A program made the position numbers and the translations under genes. A stretch of 64,000 nt of DNA from Velocimicrobium porci (GTDB lineage Bacteria; Bacillota; Clostridia; Lachnospirales; Lachnospiraceae), in NCBI RefSeq assembly GCF_009696045.1, contig NZ_VUMT01000006.1, positions 1 through 64,000 of the forward strand, in the 5' to 3' direction. The first letter of the stretch is position 1, and each line of letters opens with the position of its first letter. The notes under the pieces are model-generated. The model had not been told where the DNA came from. It saw only the letters and a program-made list of their open reading frames with translations, and made no database searches. Shown here in pieces: positions 1-9,630 of the stretch.

Positions 1-106
1 AGCGTAAGCTAGTAAGACCCCTGAGAGACGATCAGGTTGATAGGGCAGAGGTGGAAGCATGGTAACATGTGGAGCTGACTGTTACTAATCGGTCGAGGGC
101 TTGACC
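1..106 (+). rRNA. 23S ribosomal RNA, 3' end (partial)
   Basis: The first ~106 bases match the conserved 3' end of bacterial 23S rRNA, including GAGCTGACTGTTACTAATC and the terminal GGTCGAGGGCTTGACC that pairs with the 5' end of the molecule. The 5' part lies outside the window. The exact mature end is approximate. No 5S gene follows before the terminator at 222-272. Confidence 0.95.
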
Positions 107-221
107 AAGGAAAGAGGTTGCAAGACCGGGTAAAAGAAGGATGGAATTCAGTGTGTAGTTTTGAAGGTATTAGTGAGAGAATGAGAAGTTGTTTGAATAG
201 TTTATATTGGAATGAAATTAG

Positions 222-272
222 AGTTCAAATTTAGTGAATTATAGGTAATTTTGCTGAATTTGAACTTTTTTT
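222..272 (+). terminator. rRNA operon terminator
   Basis: A 13-bp stem with one G-U pair (222-234 with 254-266) is followed by a run of T (266-272). It lies about 115 bp after the 23S end and before the cheV promoter, so it most likely ends the rRNA operon. Confidence 0.85.
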
Positions 273-304
273 GTAAAAAATGTGCCATTTTTTGAGAATA
301 GCAT

Positions 305-333
305 TTGTATTTTTAAATTAAATATACTATAAT
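305..333 (+). promoter_or_regulatory. sigma-A-type promoter of cheV
   Basis: TTGTAT (305-310), a 17-bp spacer and TATAAT (328-333). The -10 box overlaps the ATG at 332, which excludes that ATG as the cheV start. Confidence 0.75.
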
Positions 334-376
334 GGTTTATATAGTAATTAGATTATACAGTAACGGAGGAATGAAT

Positions 377-1291
377 ATGGAGACAGGAATCTTATTAGAA
401 AGTGGAACGAATGAATTAGAAATCTTGGAATTTAAAGTAGGCAATAACCATTATGGAATCAATGTAGCTAAGATTAAAGAAATCTTACCATATCAAGTGC
501 CAACTCCAATTCCAAATTCCCATCCATGTATCGAAGGTATCTTCATGCCAAGAGATGAAATTATTTCTATTATTAACTTGGAAAAATGTTTAAATCTCAA
601 TAGTACAGGAGATACAGCATCAGATATGTATATTGTAACAAACTTTAATAAGTTGAATACGGCATTTCATGTTCATGGTGTTACTGGAATTCAAAGAGTA
701 TCGTGGGCAGATATTGCAAAGCCGGATGCAACGATTAATGCTGAAGATGCAGGAGTGGCAACTGGAATTATACGTTTGCAGGATAAGCTAATTGTTATTT
801 TAGATTTTGAAAAAATAGTTTCCGATATAAGCCCTGAAACAGGACTTAAAACTTCAGATATTGAAAAGATGGGAACAAGGGAAAGAAATAATTCTCCTAT
901 ATTAATTGCAGAAGATTCTGCACTTTTAAGCAAATTAATTTCAGACTGTCTATTTAAAGCAGGTTATAACAACTTGATAACAACCAGTAATGGTGCAGAA
1001 GCTTGGGAAAAATTGTGTGGATATAGAGATGCAGGAATCATTGATAAAGAAGTTTCTTGTATTATTACAGATATTGAAATGCCACAAATGGATGGACATC
1101 GTTTGACAAAATTAGTAAAAGATGATCCGGACTTGCAACATATTCCGGTTGTTATTTTCTCTTCCTTAGTAAATGAAGAAATGAGAAAAAAAGGAGAATC
1201 TTTAGGGGCAAATGCACAATTATCGAAGCCGGAAATTGGTCAGTTAGTTGAAGCAATTGATAAATTAATTATTAAGAAAAATGAACAATGA
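377..1291 (+). CDS. cheV: chemotaxis coupling protein CheV (CheW-receiver fusion)
   Basis: CheV links chemoreceptors to the CheA kinase through a CheW-like domain and adapts through a phosphorylatable receiver domain. The 304-residue product has the CheW domain at about residues 10-150 (LEFKVGNNHYGINVAKIKEI) and a receiver at about 175-300 with the acidic pair in LIAEDSALL, the probable phospho-Asp in ITDIEMPQMDG and the Lys in LSKPE. GGAGG at 365-369 sits 7 bp before ATG 377; an upstream in-frame ATG at 332 lies inside the promoter. No other che gene is in the window, so it is a stand-alone locus behind the rRNA operon. It implies a motile or ancestrally motile host. Confidence 0.93.
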   Translation: METGILLESGTNELEILEFKVGNNHYGINVAKIKEILPYQVPTPIPNSHPCIEGIFMPRDEIISIINLEKCLNLNSTGDTASDMYIVTNFNKLNTAFHVHGVTGIQRVSWADIAKPDATINAEDAGVATGIIRLQDKLIVILDFEKIVSDISPETGLKTSDIEKMGTRERNNSPILIAEDSALLSKLISDCLFKAGYNNLITTSNGAEAWEKLCGYRDAGIIDKEVSCIITDIEMPQMDGHRLTKLVKDDPDLQHIPVVIFSSLVNEEMRKKGESLGANAQLSKPEIGQLVEAIDKLIIKKNEQ

Positions 1292-1343
1292 GAATAATGA
1301 TTATATTAAATTATAAAGTAGGATTAAAAGGGAGGTGCGTTTG

Positions 1344-3314
1344 ATGGCAATCTGTAAGAAATGTGGTGTTGATGTCCAAGATGGACAAGATTTGTGTGAA
1401 AAGTGTGCGAAAAGCCAATCAAATTCACCTACATTTGATGAATCATATTTAGATAGTTTGTTACAAAGTGTTATAGATCCCCAATTGACTAAATCTGACG
1501 AAAATGAAGGTAACTTTGAATCTAATTTGCCAAATGAAAATATTGATTTGACATTAAATAATTTGAACTTAGAAGAGAATGGCAACGTGCAATCAGAGGA
1601 GAGTTTTGGCTTGGAAGAAGAGGCAGAGTCTGAAAAAATGACTTTTAGTCTAGAAGAAGAGCCAGAATCTGAAGAAGTGGTTCCTGCCATGGAAGAGAAG
1701 TCAAAGTCTGAAGAAGAGATTCCTGCCATGGAAAAAGAGTTAGAGTCTGTGGAAACGATGACCGACTTAGGAGACGAGGATGTGGCAGAATTAAATTTAT
1801 TTGAATCTAGCGGAGAACAAAGCTCTGAAATTGAAAATTTATTACAGAATGCAAACGATTTAGATTCTTTAGAGCCGGCAGGTTTAGAAGACATGGATTT
1901 AGATAGCTTAGAATCAATTAACTTAGAAAATGAGAGTTTAAATAAGATGAAGACGGAAGAATTGCAAAACGATTTGTTATCTGATTCTGAAATTGTTGAA
2001 ATGGAAAAGGAAAATCATGATGCGGATGACACATTGGATGATATGGTTGGAAATTTATTAAATGATTTAGATAATACGGATGAAGCATCACTTTCAAAAG
2101 AAGAGACATTGAGTGAGCCAGATTCATTGGAAGAGATAACTGATTTAGAAAAAGAAGCGGTTGTAACTTCAGATGCTTCTGATCCAATGGGAGATGTCGA
2201 GGATTTACTGGGAATGTTGGCAGATGAGGTGACTCAAGAAGAAAATAGTACGGAATCAGTTCAGGACAGTTTAAATGATATAAATATGGAAGATGTCAGC
2301 GTATCTGATGAAGTTTTTTCTTTGGATGGTGTGGAGAATATTGAAGATTTGCTTTCTGATTCCGCACAATCAATAGAAACTATTGAGGAAACTCCAGATA
2401 AATCAGAGATTTTTCATGAGTTAGACGATTTAGAAGAGAATTTAGAGAACGATATTTTGGGTGAACTTCCTAGTAAAGAAGAGTTAAAGAAAAAGAAAGG
2501 TATTTTCCAAAAGTTATTTGGAAATATCTATGATGCAAAATCAAAAAAAGCACATAAAAAAATGGAAGAGAGTGAAGAAAAAGCTCTTCAAAAAAAGGAA
2601 GAAAAGAAAAAGAAAAAAGCTGAAAAGAAAGCCGCAAAAAATGATCCTGCGGTGAAAGCAGAAAAAGAAGCACAAAAAAAAGAGAAGGAAGAAAAAAAAG
2701 CTGCTGCAAAGGCAGCAAAAGAAGCTAAGAAGAAGGAAAAAGAAGAAAAGAAAAAGCAACGGCTTGCCGAAGAAGAGGCAGAGGCGAAAGAAGATCCTGG
2801 AAGAATTAATCCGGTTGGAGCTTCTATAGTATTTGTTCTTGTTGGAGCAGCTACCGTTTTTGTTATTTTCGGTTCTAAAAACTTTTCTTATACTCAAAGT
2901 GTGGTAAAAGCAAATGAGTATTTTGCCAGCAGAGAGTATAATGAAGCTTATGATGAGGTAAAGGGAATCACGATTAAGGATAAAGATTCTGAAACATATG
3001 ATAAGATTATGACGGTTATGTACGTGAATAAACAGTTAAATTCTTATAATAATTATTATGCAATGCAGATGTATCCACAAGCGTTAGATTCACTTTTAAA
3101 AGGGTTAAAAAAATATGATGAGTATATTGATACGGCAAAACAATTGGGAGTTACAAGTGATTTTGACTATGTGAAAAAACAGATTTTGAAAGAAATCGAA
3201 CATATTTTTCAATTGAGCGAAAAAGAAGCTTATAAGATTATCAATAGTGATGACCAAGAAACATATAGTCGAAAAGTGATAGAAACTGCTGAAAAGAATA
3301 TGAATGATAAATAA
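1344..3314 (+). CDS. zinc-ribbon, acidic/basic low-complexity single-pass membrane protein
   Basis: Function not recognised. The 656-residue product starts with a zinc ribbon (two CxxC pairs in CKKCGVDVQDGQDLCEKC), followed by about 350 residues very rich in Glu, Asp, Ser and Leu with degenerate repeats such as LEEEPESEE. A Lys/Glu/Ala-rich charged helix follows (residues ~375-480), then one membrane segment around residues 488-510 (PVGASIVFVLVGAATVFVIF) and a C-terminal ~150-residue helical part. GGAGG at 1331-1335 is 8 bp from ATG 1344; an upstream GTG at 1335 overlaps the ribosome site. It lies 52 bp after cheV with no visible promoter, so it may be cotranscribed. The acidic stretch could bind cations or a basic partner (inference). 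Confidence 0.8.
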   Translation: MAICKKCGVDVQDGQDLCEKCAKSQSNSPTFDESYLDSLLQSVIDPQLTKSDENEGNFESNLPNENIDLTLNNLNLEENGNVQSEESFGLEEEAESEKMTFSLEEEPESEEVVPAMEEKSKSEEEIPAMEKELESVETMTDLGDEDVAELNLFESSGEQSSEIENLLQNANDLDSLEPAGLEDMDLDSLESINLENESLNKMKTEELQNDLLSDSEIVEMEKENHDADDTLDDMVGNLLNDLDNTDEASLSKEETLSEPDSLEEITDLEKEAVVTSDASDPMGDVEDLLGMLADEVTQEENSTESVQDSLNDINMEDVSVSDEVFSLDGVENIEDLLSDSAQSIETIEETPDKSEIFHELDDLEENLENDILGELPSKEELKKKKGIFQKLFGNIYDAKSKKAHKKMEESEEKALQKKEEKKKKKAEKKAAKNDPAVKAEKEAQKKEKEEKKAAAKAAKEAKKKEKEEKKKQRLAEEEAEAKEDPGRINPVGASIVFVLVGAATVFVIFGSKNFSYTQSVVKANEYFASREYNEAYDEVKGITIKDKDSETYDKIMTVMYVNKQLNSYNNYYAMQMYPQALDSLLKGLKKYDEYIDTAKQLGVTSDFDYVKKQILKEIEHIFQLSEKEAYKIINSDDQETYSRKVIETAEKNMNDK

Positions 3315-3337
3315 AGGTAGTTTCAGAAAACTTATAG

Positions 3338-3457
3338 ATAAAGAACGTGGTAAAAAATCATTATTTGGCAAAATCCATAACCGATGTATCATGGTATGAG
3401 CTGACAAGGCAGTTAGAATATAAATCAAAATGGAATGGCAGGGAGTATATTAAAATA
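3338..3457 (+). pseudogene. TnpB (IS200/IS605-type OrfB) fragment
   Basis: Frame 3344 reads VKNHYLAKSITDVSWYELTR and continues [16 protein letters not shown]. This is the well-known TnpB segment just before the RuvC-type Asp and the zinc-finger (usually followed by DRF/DTFY..S..C..CG). Here the reading breaks after YIKI, a stop precedes it at 3335-3337, and no N-terminus, zinc finger or transposon end is visible. It is a ~40-codon fossil between the upstream gene and ung. Confidence 0.8.
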
Positions 3458-3482
3458 CATAGGTACAAGTGGAGGAATAGAA

Positions 3483-4157
3483 ATGGGCGCGATTAATAAC
3501 GATTGGTTAGAAGCAATAGGAAGTGAATTTAAGAAGCCGTATTATGCAGCTTTGTATCGTTTCGTAAAAGAGGAATATACAAATTATGTAATTTATCCAA
3601 ATGCAGATGATATTTTTAATGCATTTCATTTTACACCATTGAAAGATGTAAAAGTGGTTATTTTGGGACAAGATCCTTATCATAATGTGGGACAGGCACA
3701 TGGACTTTGTTTTTCGGTAAAACCAGAAGTAGAGATTCCACCATCTTTAGTAAATATTTACCAAGAATTACACGATGATTTAGGGTGCAGAATCCCTAAT
3801 AATGGATATTTAGAAAAATGGGCAAGACAGGGCATTTTGATGCTTAATACGGTATTAACTGTCCGTGCACATCAAGCTGGTTCACACCAGGGAAAAGGTT
3901 GGGAACAGTTTACCGATGCAGTGATTGAAGCTGTAAATGCACAAAATAGACCGATTGTTTTTATTTTGTGGGGGAAACCAGCTCAGATGAAGAAAAAGAT
4001 GCTGACGAATCCGAATCATTTAATTTTGGAGGCACCTCATCCAAGTCCATTATCGGCTTACCGAGGTTTTTTTGGTAGTAAACCATTTAGCCAGACAAAT
4101 ACATTTTTGGAACAGCATGGATTAGAGCCAATTGATTGGCAAATTGAGGATGTATGA
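3483..4157 (+). CDS. ung: uracil-DNA glycosylase, family 1
   Basis: Excises uracil from DNA in base excision repair. The 224-residue product is full length for the family and carries the catalytic water-activating motif GQDPYH, the FxxS-type uracil pocket (LCFSV), and the C-terminal DNA-intercalation motif [18 protein letters not shown] at 3471-3475 is 7 bp from ATG 3483, so the longer reading from 3435 is not used. The ribosome site directly abuts the TnpB fragment. No promoter is obvious, so it may be read from upstream or from within the fossil. Confidence 0.96.
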   Translation: MGAINNDWLEAIGSEFKKPYYAALYRFVKEEYTNYVIYPNADDIFNAFHFTPLKDVKVVILGQDPYHNVGQAHGLCFSVKPEVEIPPSLVNIYQELHDDLGCRIPNNGYLEKWARQGILMLNTVLTVRAHQAGSHQGKGWEQFTDAVIEAVNAQNRPIVFILWGKPAQMKKKMLTNPNHLILEAPHPSPLSAYRGFFGSKPFSQTNTFLEQHGLEPIDWQIEDV

Positions 4158-4168
4158 TGATAAAAAAA

Positions 4169-4203
4169 GCTTGCTACAAACTGTTGTTGTAGCAAGCTTT
4201 TTT
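4169..4203 (+). terminator. intrinsic terminator after ung, probably bidirectional
   Basis: An 11-bp stem GCTTGCTACAA/TTGTAGCAAGC (4169-4179 with 4187-4197), loop of 7, with T after it and A before it. It can end ung on the plus strand and the convergent minus-strand gene at 4220. Confidence 0.9.
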
Positions 4204-4219
4204 GATTCTGAAATAGGAT

Positions 4220-5083
4220 TTAACAAATTTCCAAAGGTTTTGTAGAACCTAAACTATTGCTGATGCTTATATAACCATTTGAAATAGCATTGTAGATATC
4301 ATTTGCACTTGATTTAACAGTATCTACCATATCGGCACCATTGTTGTAAACCATTGTTGCACCTGTCTGCAATGTATTTTTTAATTCAATTGCATTGGTA
4401 ACGGATTTTTTTGTTGCATCTACAAGGGTAGAATAATCTGCGGATACATTTTTGTATCCATCACTTAGAGAAGAATGAATATCTTTTACGGAGCCCCAAA
4501 TGGAAGAAGCACCATTGTAAAGTGTATAAGCTGATTTCATGCCTTTTGTAATAAAGCTGGTAGGCTCATTCATAAGTGATTTTAAGGATACATATGTACT
4601 TGCAGCGGTAGTTGCTATTTTACCTAAATTAGAAGCAATTTTGCCTGCAGTAAAAGTAATAGTGCCAGCAATGTTTTTAGCGGAATCTTTTACGATTGTC
4701 AAATTCCCTTTTAAATTATTATACGATTCGGCTGAATTCTTTAAAGTAGTATTGATAACATCTACAGTATCTTTTGCAGTGTTATACAAGGAATCGTAGG
4801 TAGAGCTTACAATATCTGTTATCTTTTGTGTCGTGTCTAAAACTGTTTCAGAAATGTTAACCACAGTAGTTCCAACATTATTAATTGTATTAACAATTTC
4901 TCCAGCACTGTTATAAATACCGGCTAATGTGTTTTCTTTTGAATTAGACTTATCAGTTAATTCAAGAGAATCTGTGGATGAGGAGGCAGATGTTGCTTCT
5001 TTTACTCTACTTGTATCACCCTTTAAAGTTGTTGCATATGCAACATTGGAAAGATTTTGATTCATACTATTTATTGTCATCAT
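4220..5083 (-). CDS. helical repeat protein of unknown function (phasin/apolipoprotein-like)
   Basis: No family recognised. The 287 residues have no signal peptide, no membrane segment and a single Cys, near the C-terminal end. After a Ser/Thr-rich N-terminus (~55 residues) the rest is amphipathic helix with degenerate 11- to 22-residue periodicity (for example YDSLYNTAKDTVDVIN and YNNLKGNLTIVKDSAKN), like phasins, LEA proteins or apolipoproteins that coat hydrophobic surfaces. That role is only inferred from periodicity. It has its own promoter (5116-5145) and an AGGGGG ribosome site; MM at the start leaves a one-codon ambiguity. It sits downstream of the activase gene on the same strand. 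Confidence 0.75.
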   Translation of the reverse strand: MMTINSMNQNLSNVAYATTLKGDTSRVKEATSASSSTDSLELTDKSNSKENTLAGIYNSAGEIVNTINNVGTTVVNISETVLDTTQKITDIVSSTYDSLYNTAKDTVDVINTTLKNSAESYNNLKGNLTIVKDSAKNIAGTITFTAGKIASNLGKIATTAASTYVSLKSLMNEPTSFITKGMKSAYTLYNGASSIWGSVKDIHSSLSDGYKNVSADYSTLVDATKKSVTNAIELKNTLQTGATMVYNNGADMVDTVKSSANDIYNAISNGYISISNSLGSTKPLEIC

Positions 5084-5115
5084 ATTAGATGCCCCCTTTC
5101 ATTTTTGTTATTTAT

Positions 5116-5145
5116 ATTATAACAAATAGAAAGAGGACCTTGCAA
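5116..5145 (-). promoter_or_regulatory. sigma-A-type promoter for the 4220-5083 gene
   Basis: On the minus strand: TTGCAA (5145-5140), 18-bp spacer, TATAAT (5121-5116), 33 bp upstream of the start codon. Confidence 0.7.
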
Positions 5146-5177
5146 TGGACAATCTGTGGCTTCTGTATAAATATACG

Positions 5178-8100
5178 TTATTTTTTACGTTTCATCATAT
5201 TTTTTGTTGCAGTTGAAAGCATTAATTTTATACGGTTTAATTGATTGACTTCACTAGCACCAGGGTCATAGTCAACAGCGACGATATTTGCATCTGGGAA
5301 TTCTTGACGTAACCGTTTAATAACTCCTTTTCCAACTACGTGGTTTGGAAGGCATCCAAATGGCTGAACACATACAATATTTGATACATCCGAATGAATT
5401 AATTCTATCATTTCACCTGTTAAGAACCAACCTTCGCCTGTTTGATTTCCACAACTGACAAATGGTGAAGCATATTCTGCCAATGTTTGAATTGGTACAG
5501 GTGGTTCAAATCGTTTGCTCTTTTGAAATGCTTCGGTAGCAGGCTTTCGATACCATTCAATTGCCTGTATTGCCATATTACAGATTCGATTGATATTAGG
5601 ACTTTTTCCTAAATATTTTGTTTTGAAATTGGTATTATAGCAACAATATAGAAAGAAATCAATTAAATCAGGGCAGACGGCTTCAGCACCTTCTGCTTCT
5701 AACAAGTCTACCAGTTGGTTATTCGCAGTTGATGAGAATTTTACCAAAATCTCTCCAACGATTCCTACTCTTGGTTTTGCTACCTGATTCAATGGAAGTA
5801 AATCAAAGTCGTGAATAATTCCTCGAATATTTTGCTTAAATGTCTTTAAATGTCCTGTCTTTAAGTCATGTTTACATTTTTTTACCCACTTTTCATGGAG
5901 TGCATTTGCAGAACCTTTTGTGCGTTCGTAAGGTCTGGTCCGGTAGAGGACCTTCATAAATACATCACCGTAGATCAAAGCTTGGATTGCCCGATGGAAC
6001 ATTTGTGGAGTCGTTTTAAATCCTGGATTTTTTTCGATACCTGCACTTAGAGAAATAACAGGGATATCGCTCATTCCGGCTTTTTCTAAAGCACGTCGGA
6101 TGAATCCTATATAATTTGTAGCACGACAGCCACCGCCTGTCTGGGTAATCATAACTGCTGTTTTATTTAAATCATATTTGCCAGATAGCAATGCCTCCAT
6201 AATTTGCCCAACTACGATGAGAGAAGGGTAGCAGGCATCATTATTTACATATTTTAGTCCGTAATCAACACAAGATTTTTCGCTGGGTAATACTTCCATA
6301 TTATAGCCACAGGAGTTTAGAGCCGGTACTAATAAATCAAAATGAATTGGTGACATTTGTGGACATAAAATGGTATAGCTTTTACGCATTTCTTTTGTGA
6401 ATATAACACGATGGTGAGCAGTATCGGTTTTCGTCGGAATAACATGCTTTTCTTCTCTATCTTTTACAGCTGAAAGAAGTGAACGGATTCGAATTCTGGC
6501 TGCACCAAGGTTATTTACTTCGTCTATTTTTAGTACAGTATAAATCTTTCCGGATTTTGTCAAAATATCATTTACCTGATCCGTTGTGACCGCGTCTAAT
6601 CCACAGCCAAATGAATTCAATTGAATTAATTCCAAATTTTTTTGTGTACGCACAAATGAAGCTGCCTTATATAAGCGGGAATGGTACATCCACTGGTCCA
6701 TAACAATTGTTGGACGGTCAACCTTCCCCAAATGACTGATGCTGTCTTCTGTTAAAACGGCAACTCCATAGGAATTAATAAGTTCAGGAATTCCATGATT
6801 AATTTCTGGGTCAATATGGTATGGACGTCCGGCAAGAACAATCCCTTTTTTTCCTGTTTGTTTCAAATAGGAAAGCGTTTCTTCCCCTTTTTTTCTTATA
6901 TCAGCCTTTACTGTTTCCATTTCAATCCATCCGGCATGGGCAGCAGAGCGAATTTCATCTGCCGGAATATGATTTTCTTTTGTAAAGTATTCTACAAGCC
7001 GTTTTGTTGCTATATCTTCTGACTCAAATGAGAGAAATGGGTTTTGATAAATAATAGAAGAGTCTTTTAGTTCTTCGATATTATTTTTTATATTTTCTCC
7101 ATAAGAAGTTACAATTGGGCAATTATAGTGATTATTTGCCTCTGGAACTTCCAGACGTTCATAAGGTATACATGGATAGAAAATATAGGTAAGTCCCTTT
7201 TTGATAAGCCATGTTACATGTCCATGTGCCAGTTTTGCAGGATAACACTCGGATTCACTTGGAATAGATTCAATTCCTAATTCGTAAATATTCCGTTTGG
7301 ATTCAGGTGATAATATGACACGATAACCAAGTCTGGTGAAAAATGTAAACCAAAATGGATAGTTTTCATATTGGTTTAAGACACGGGGGATTCCTACTTC
7401 TCCTCGTGTAGCTTTGTCTTTATCTAATGGAATGTAATTAAATAAACGCTTGTTTTTATATTCAAAAAGATTTGGTATATTTTCTTTATTTTTTTCTTTG
7501 CCTAATCCTCTTTCACAACGGTTTCCTGACACAAACTGACGTCCGCCGGTAAAGCGGTTAATAGTGAGAAGACAGTGATTGGTACATCCCTTGCAGCGTG
7601 TCATGGTTGTTTCAAAACGAAGTGCATTAATGTCTTCTAATGACAGCATAGTAGTAGGGGCTCCTTTGTAATGAGAACGAGCTATCAATGCAGCACCAAA
7701 AGCTCCCATGATTCCTGCAATATCCGGTCTTACAGCAGTACAGCCGGAAATCCGTTCAAAACTACGAAGAACAGCATCATTATAGAAAGTTCCACCTTGT
7801 ACTACAATTTTTTTCCCTAAGTCTTTTGGGTCAGTAAGTTTTATCACTTTCAATAAAGCATTTTTTATGACTGAATAAGCAAGGCCGGCAGAGATATCTG
7901 CAACGCTGGCTCCTTCTTTTTGTGCCTGTTTTACTTTGGAATTCATAAAAACGGTGCATCGAGAACCAAGATCAATTGGATTGGTTGCAAACAGTGCAAT
8001 TTTTGCAAAATCGGCGACATCATAATTTAATGATTTGGCAAATGTTTCAATAAATGAGCCGCAACCAGAAGAACAGGCTTCATTTAATTGAACACTGTCA

Positions 8101-9407
8101 ACAGAATTATTTTTTATTTTTATACATTTCATGTCTTGACCGCCAATGTCTAAAATACAGTCTACGTCTGGTTCAAAAAAAGAGGCGGCATAATAATGGG
8201 ATACGGTTTCTACTTCGCCCTCATCTAACATCAGAGCAGATTTAATCAAAGCTTCACCATAACCGGTCGAACAAGAGCGGACAATTTTTGCACTGTCAGG
8301 AAGTAAAGAATATACTTCTTTTACTGATCGGATTGCAGTTTTTAGTGGACTTCCGTTGTTGTTGCTATAAAAGGAGTATAATAAAGAACCGTCTTCTCCT
8401 ACCAGAGCGACTTTTGTTGTTGTGGAACCTGCATCAATTCCTAAAAAGCAATCTCCCTCATAGGTTGCCAAATCATCTTTTCGAACAGAATGTATGGAGT
8501 GGTCTTTAAGAAACGCGTGATATTCTTCTTCAGAATGAAATAAAGGCTCCATCCGAGATACTTCAAAATCCATTTGAATTCCCTGAGAAAGTTTATTGAT
8601 TAACGTGCCTATTGTATAAGCTGTTTCAGACTTCGAGTTCATTGCCGCTCCAATTGCTGCGAACAGATGGGAATGGGCCGGAGCAATGATTTGTTCTTCG
8701 GCCAAATGAAGAGTTCTTATGAATGCGTGCTTTAATTCTGTTAAAAAGTGAAGGGGACCACCTAAAAAGGCTACATTTCCACGAATTGGTTTTCCACAGG
8801 CAAGACCACTGATTGTCTGGTTGACAACGGCTTGAAAAATAGAAGCAGATAGATCTTCTTTTGTAGCACCCTCGTTGATAAGTGGCTGAATGTCTGATTT
8901 GGCAAAAACACCACAGCGAGCTGCAATGGGATAGATTGCCTTGTAGTTTTTTGCGTACTCATTTAATCCGGAGGCATCTGTTTTTAGAAGGGACGCCATT
9001 TGGTCAATAAAAGAACCTGTACCTCCGGCACAGATACCATTCATTCGTTGTTCTAATCCACCTGTAAAATAAATAATTTTTGCATCTTCTCCACCCAATT
9101 CAATTGCGACATCGGTCTGAGGCGCATAATCTTCCAATGAAGTTGCAACAGCAACAACTTCCTGTACAAAAGGAATCTCCAAATGGGTAGATAAAGAAAG
9201 ACCACCGGAACCTGTTATGACAGGATATAAGGTTAGGTCTCCTAGTTTCTCATTTGCTTCAGTAAGTATGGAAGCTAAAGTTTCCTGAATATTAGCATAA
9301 TGGCGTTGATAGTCAGAAAAAAGTATTTGATTTTCTTTATCAAGTATTGCTATTTTAACGGTTGTAGAACCAATATCAATACCTAGTGTATATGTATTAT
9401 TTTGCAT
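5178..9407 (-). CDS. acyl-CoA dehydratase activase-related giant protein (duplicated BcrAD/BadFG ATPase plus DUF2229)
   Basis: The 1409-residue protein contains two ASKHA ATPase domains of the 2-hydroxyacyl-CoA dehydratase activase family. Domain 1 (~residues 5-260) opens with [14 protein letters not shown] and has the cluster Cys in [11 protein letters not shown]; domain 2 (~320-580) opens with [14 protein letters not shown] and has [11 protein letters not shown] long C-terminal part (~residues 640-1400) is the DUF2229/HgdB-like module with many Cys. Activases couple ATP hydrolysis to low-potential electron injection from a [4Fe-4S] cluster; the substrate of this large clostridial subgroup is not established, and no dehydratase subunits are adjacent. 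The nearest GGGAGG is about 21 bp before ATG 9407, unusually far, and a 10-bp inverted repeat lies just beyond it. Confidence 0.88.
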   Translation of the reverse strand: MQNNTYTLGIDIGSTTVKIAILDKENQILFSDYQRHYANIQETLASILTEANEKLGDLTLYPVITGSGGLSLSTHLEIPFVQEVVAVATSLEDYAPQTDVAIELGGEDAKIIYFTGGLEQRMNGICAGGTGSFIDQMASLLKTDASGLNEYAKNYKAIYPIAARCGVFAKSDIQPLINEGATKEDLSASIFQAVVNQTISGLACGKPIRGNVAFLGGPLHFLTELKHAFIRTLHLAEEQIIAPAHSHLFAAIGAAMNSKSETAYTIGTLINKLSQGIQMDFEVSRMEPLFHSEEEYHAFLKDHSIHSVRKDDLATYEGDCFLGIDAGSTTTKVALVGEDGSLLYSFYSNNNGSPLKTAIRSVKEVYSLLPDSAKIVRSCSTGYGEALIKSALMLDEGEVETVSHYYAASFFEPDVDCILDIGGQDMKCIKIKNNSVDSVQLNEACSSGCGSFIETFAKSLNYDVADFAKIALFATNPIDLGSRCTVFMNSKVKQAQKEGASVADISAGLAYSVIKNALLKVIKLTDPKDLGKKIVVQGGTFYNDAVLRSFERISGCTAVRPDIAGIMGAFGAALIARSHYKGAPTTMLSLEDINALRFETTMTRCKGCTNHCLLTINRFTGGRQFVSGNRCERGLGKEKNKENIPNLFEYKNKRLFNYIPLDKDKATRGEVGIPRVLNQYENYPFWFTFFTRLGYRVILSPESKRNIYELGIESIPSESECYPAKLAHGHVTWLIKKGLTYIFYPCIPYERLEVPEANNHYNCPIVTSYGENIKNNIEELKDSSIIYQNPFLSFESEDIATKRLVEYFTKENHIPADEIRSAAHAGWIEMETVKADIRKKGEETLSYLKQTGKKGIVLAGRPYHIDPEINHGIPELINSYGVAVLTEDSISHLGKVDRPTIVMDQWMYHSRLYKAASFVRTQKNLELIQLNSFGCGLDAVTTDQVNDILTKSGKIYTVLKIDEVNNLGAARIRIRSLLSAVKDREEKHVIPTKTDTAHHRVIFTKEMRKSYTILCPQMSPIHFDLLVPALNSCGYNMEVLPSEKSCVDYGLKYVNNDACYPSLIVVGQIMEALLSGKYDLNKTAVMITQTGGGCRATNYIGFIRRALEKAGMSDIPVISLSAGIEKNPGFKTTPQMFHRAIQALIYGDVFMKVLYRTRPYERTKGSANALHEKWVKKCKHDLKTGHLKTFKQNIRGIIHDFDLLPLNQVAKPRVGIVGEILVKFSSTANNQLVDLLEAEGAEAVCPDLIDFFLYCCYNTNFKTKYLGKSPNINRICNMAIQAIEWYRKPATEAFQKSKRFEPPVPIQTLAEYASPFVSCGNQTGEGWFLTGEMIELIHSDVSNIVCVQPFGCLPNHVVGKGVIKRLRQEFPDANIVAVDYDPGASEVNQLNRIKLMLSTATKNMMKRKK

Positions 9408-9440
9408 AATTTTCAGCTGACGCTGTAACCTCCCTTAGCA

Positions 9441-9469
9441 GAACAAATACAATTGTTTGGTATTTGTTC
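9441..9469 (-). promoter_or_regulatory. perfect 10-bp inverted repeat in the activase leader
   Basis: GAACAAATAC (9441-9450) and GTATTTGTTC (9460-9469), spacer 9 nt. It lies just upstream of the activase ribosome site. A plausible minus-strand promoter (TTGCTA and TATATA, spacer 18) lies further upstream, which would put the repeat in the transcribed leader. It could be a repressor operator or an mRNA hairpin. Confidence 0.6.
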
Positions 9470-9630
9470 CAAAATCTCTACTTATTTATATATATGTTTG
9501 AAAAGCAACTCATAGCAATTATACGCTAGATAATAAAAGAGTGCAATATAAGAAATTATAAAAAATTTAGAAACTAGACGCAACTATTTGGTAATATTCG
9601 AATATACTAATATCAAAAATAGTAGGATGA

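Noticed and set aside
107-221. Possible 5S rRNA after 23S
   Set aside because: No 5S-like conserved blocks and the interval is too short once spacer and terminator are counted.
1301-1894. 197-codon minus-strand ORF
   Set aside because: Ser/Phe-rich shadow of the acidic low-complexity region of the real plus-strand gene.
3302-3397. Thirty-one-codon ORF starting at the end of the zinc-ribbon gene
   Set aside because: No ribosome site and it runs in a different frame from the TnpB-like reading, which explains the sequence better.
6919-6930. ATTTCAATCCAT, the reverse complement of the end of the I-C-like repeat
   Set aside because: Only 11 bases match, the hairpin half (CGAAG) is missing, and it lies inside the conserved coding sequence of the activase.
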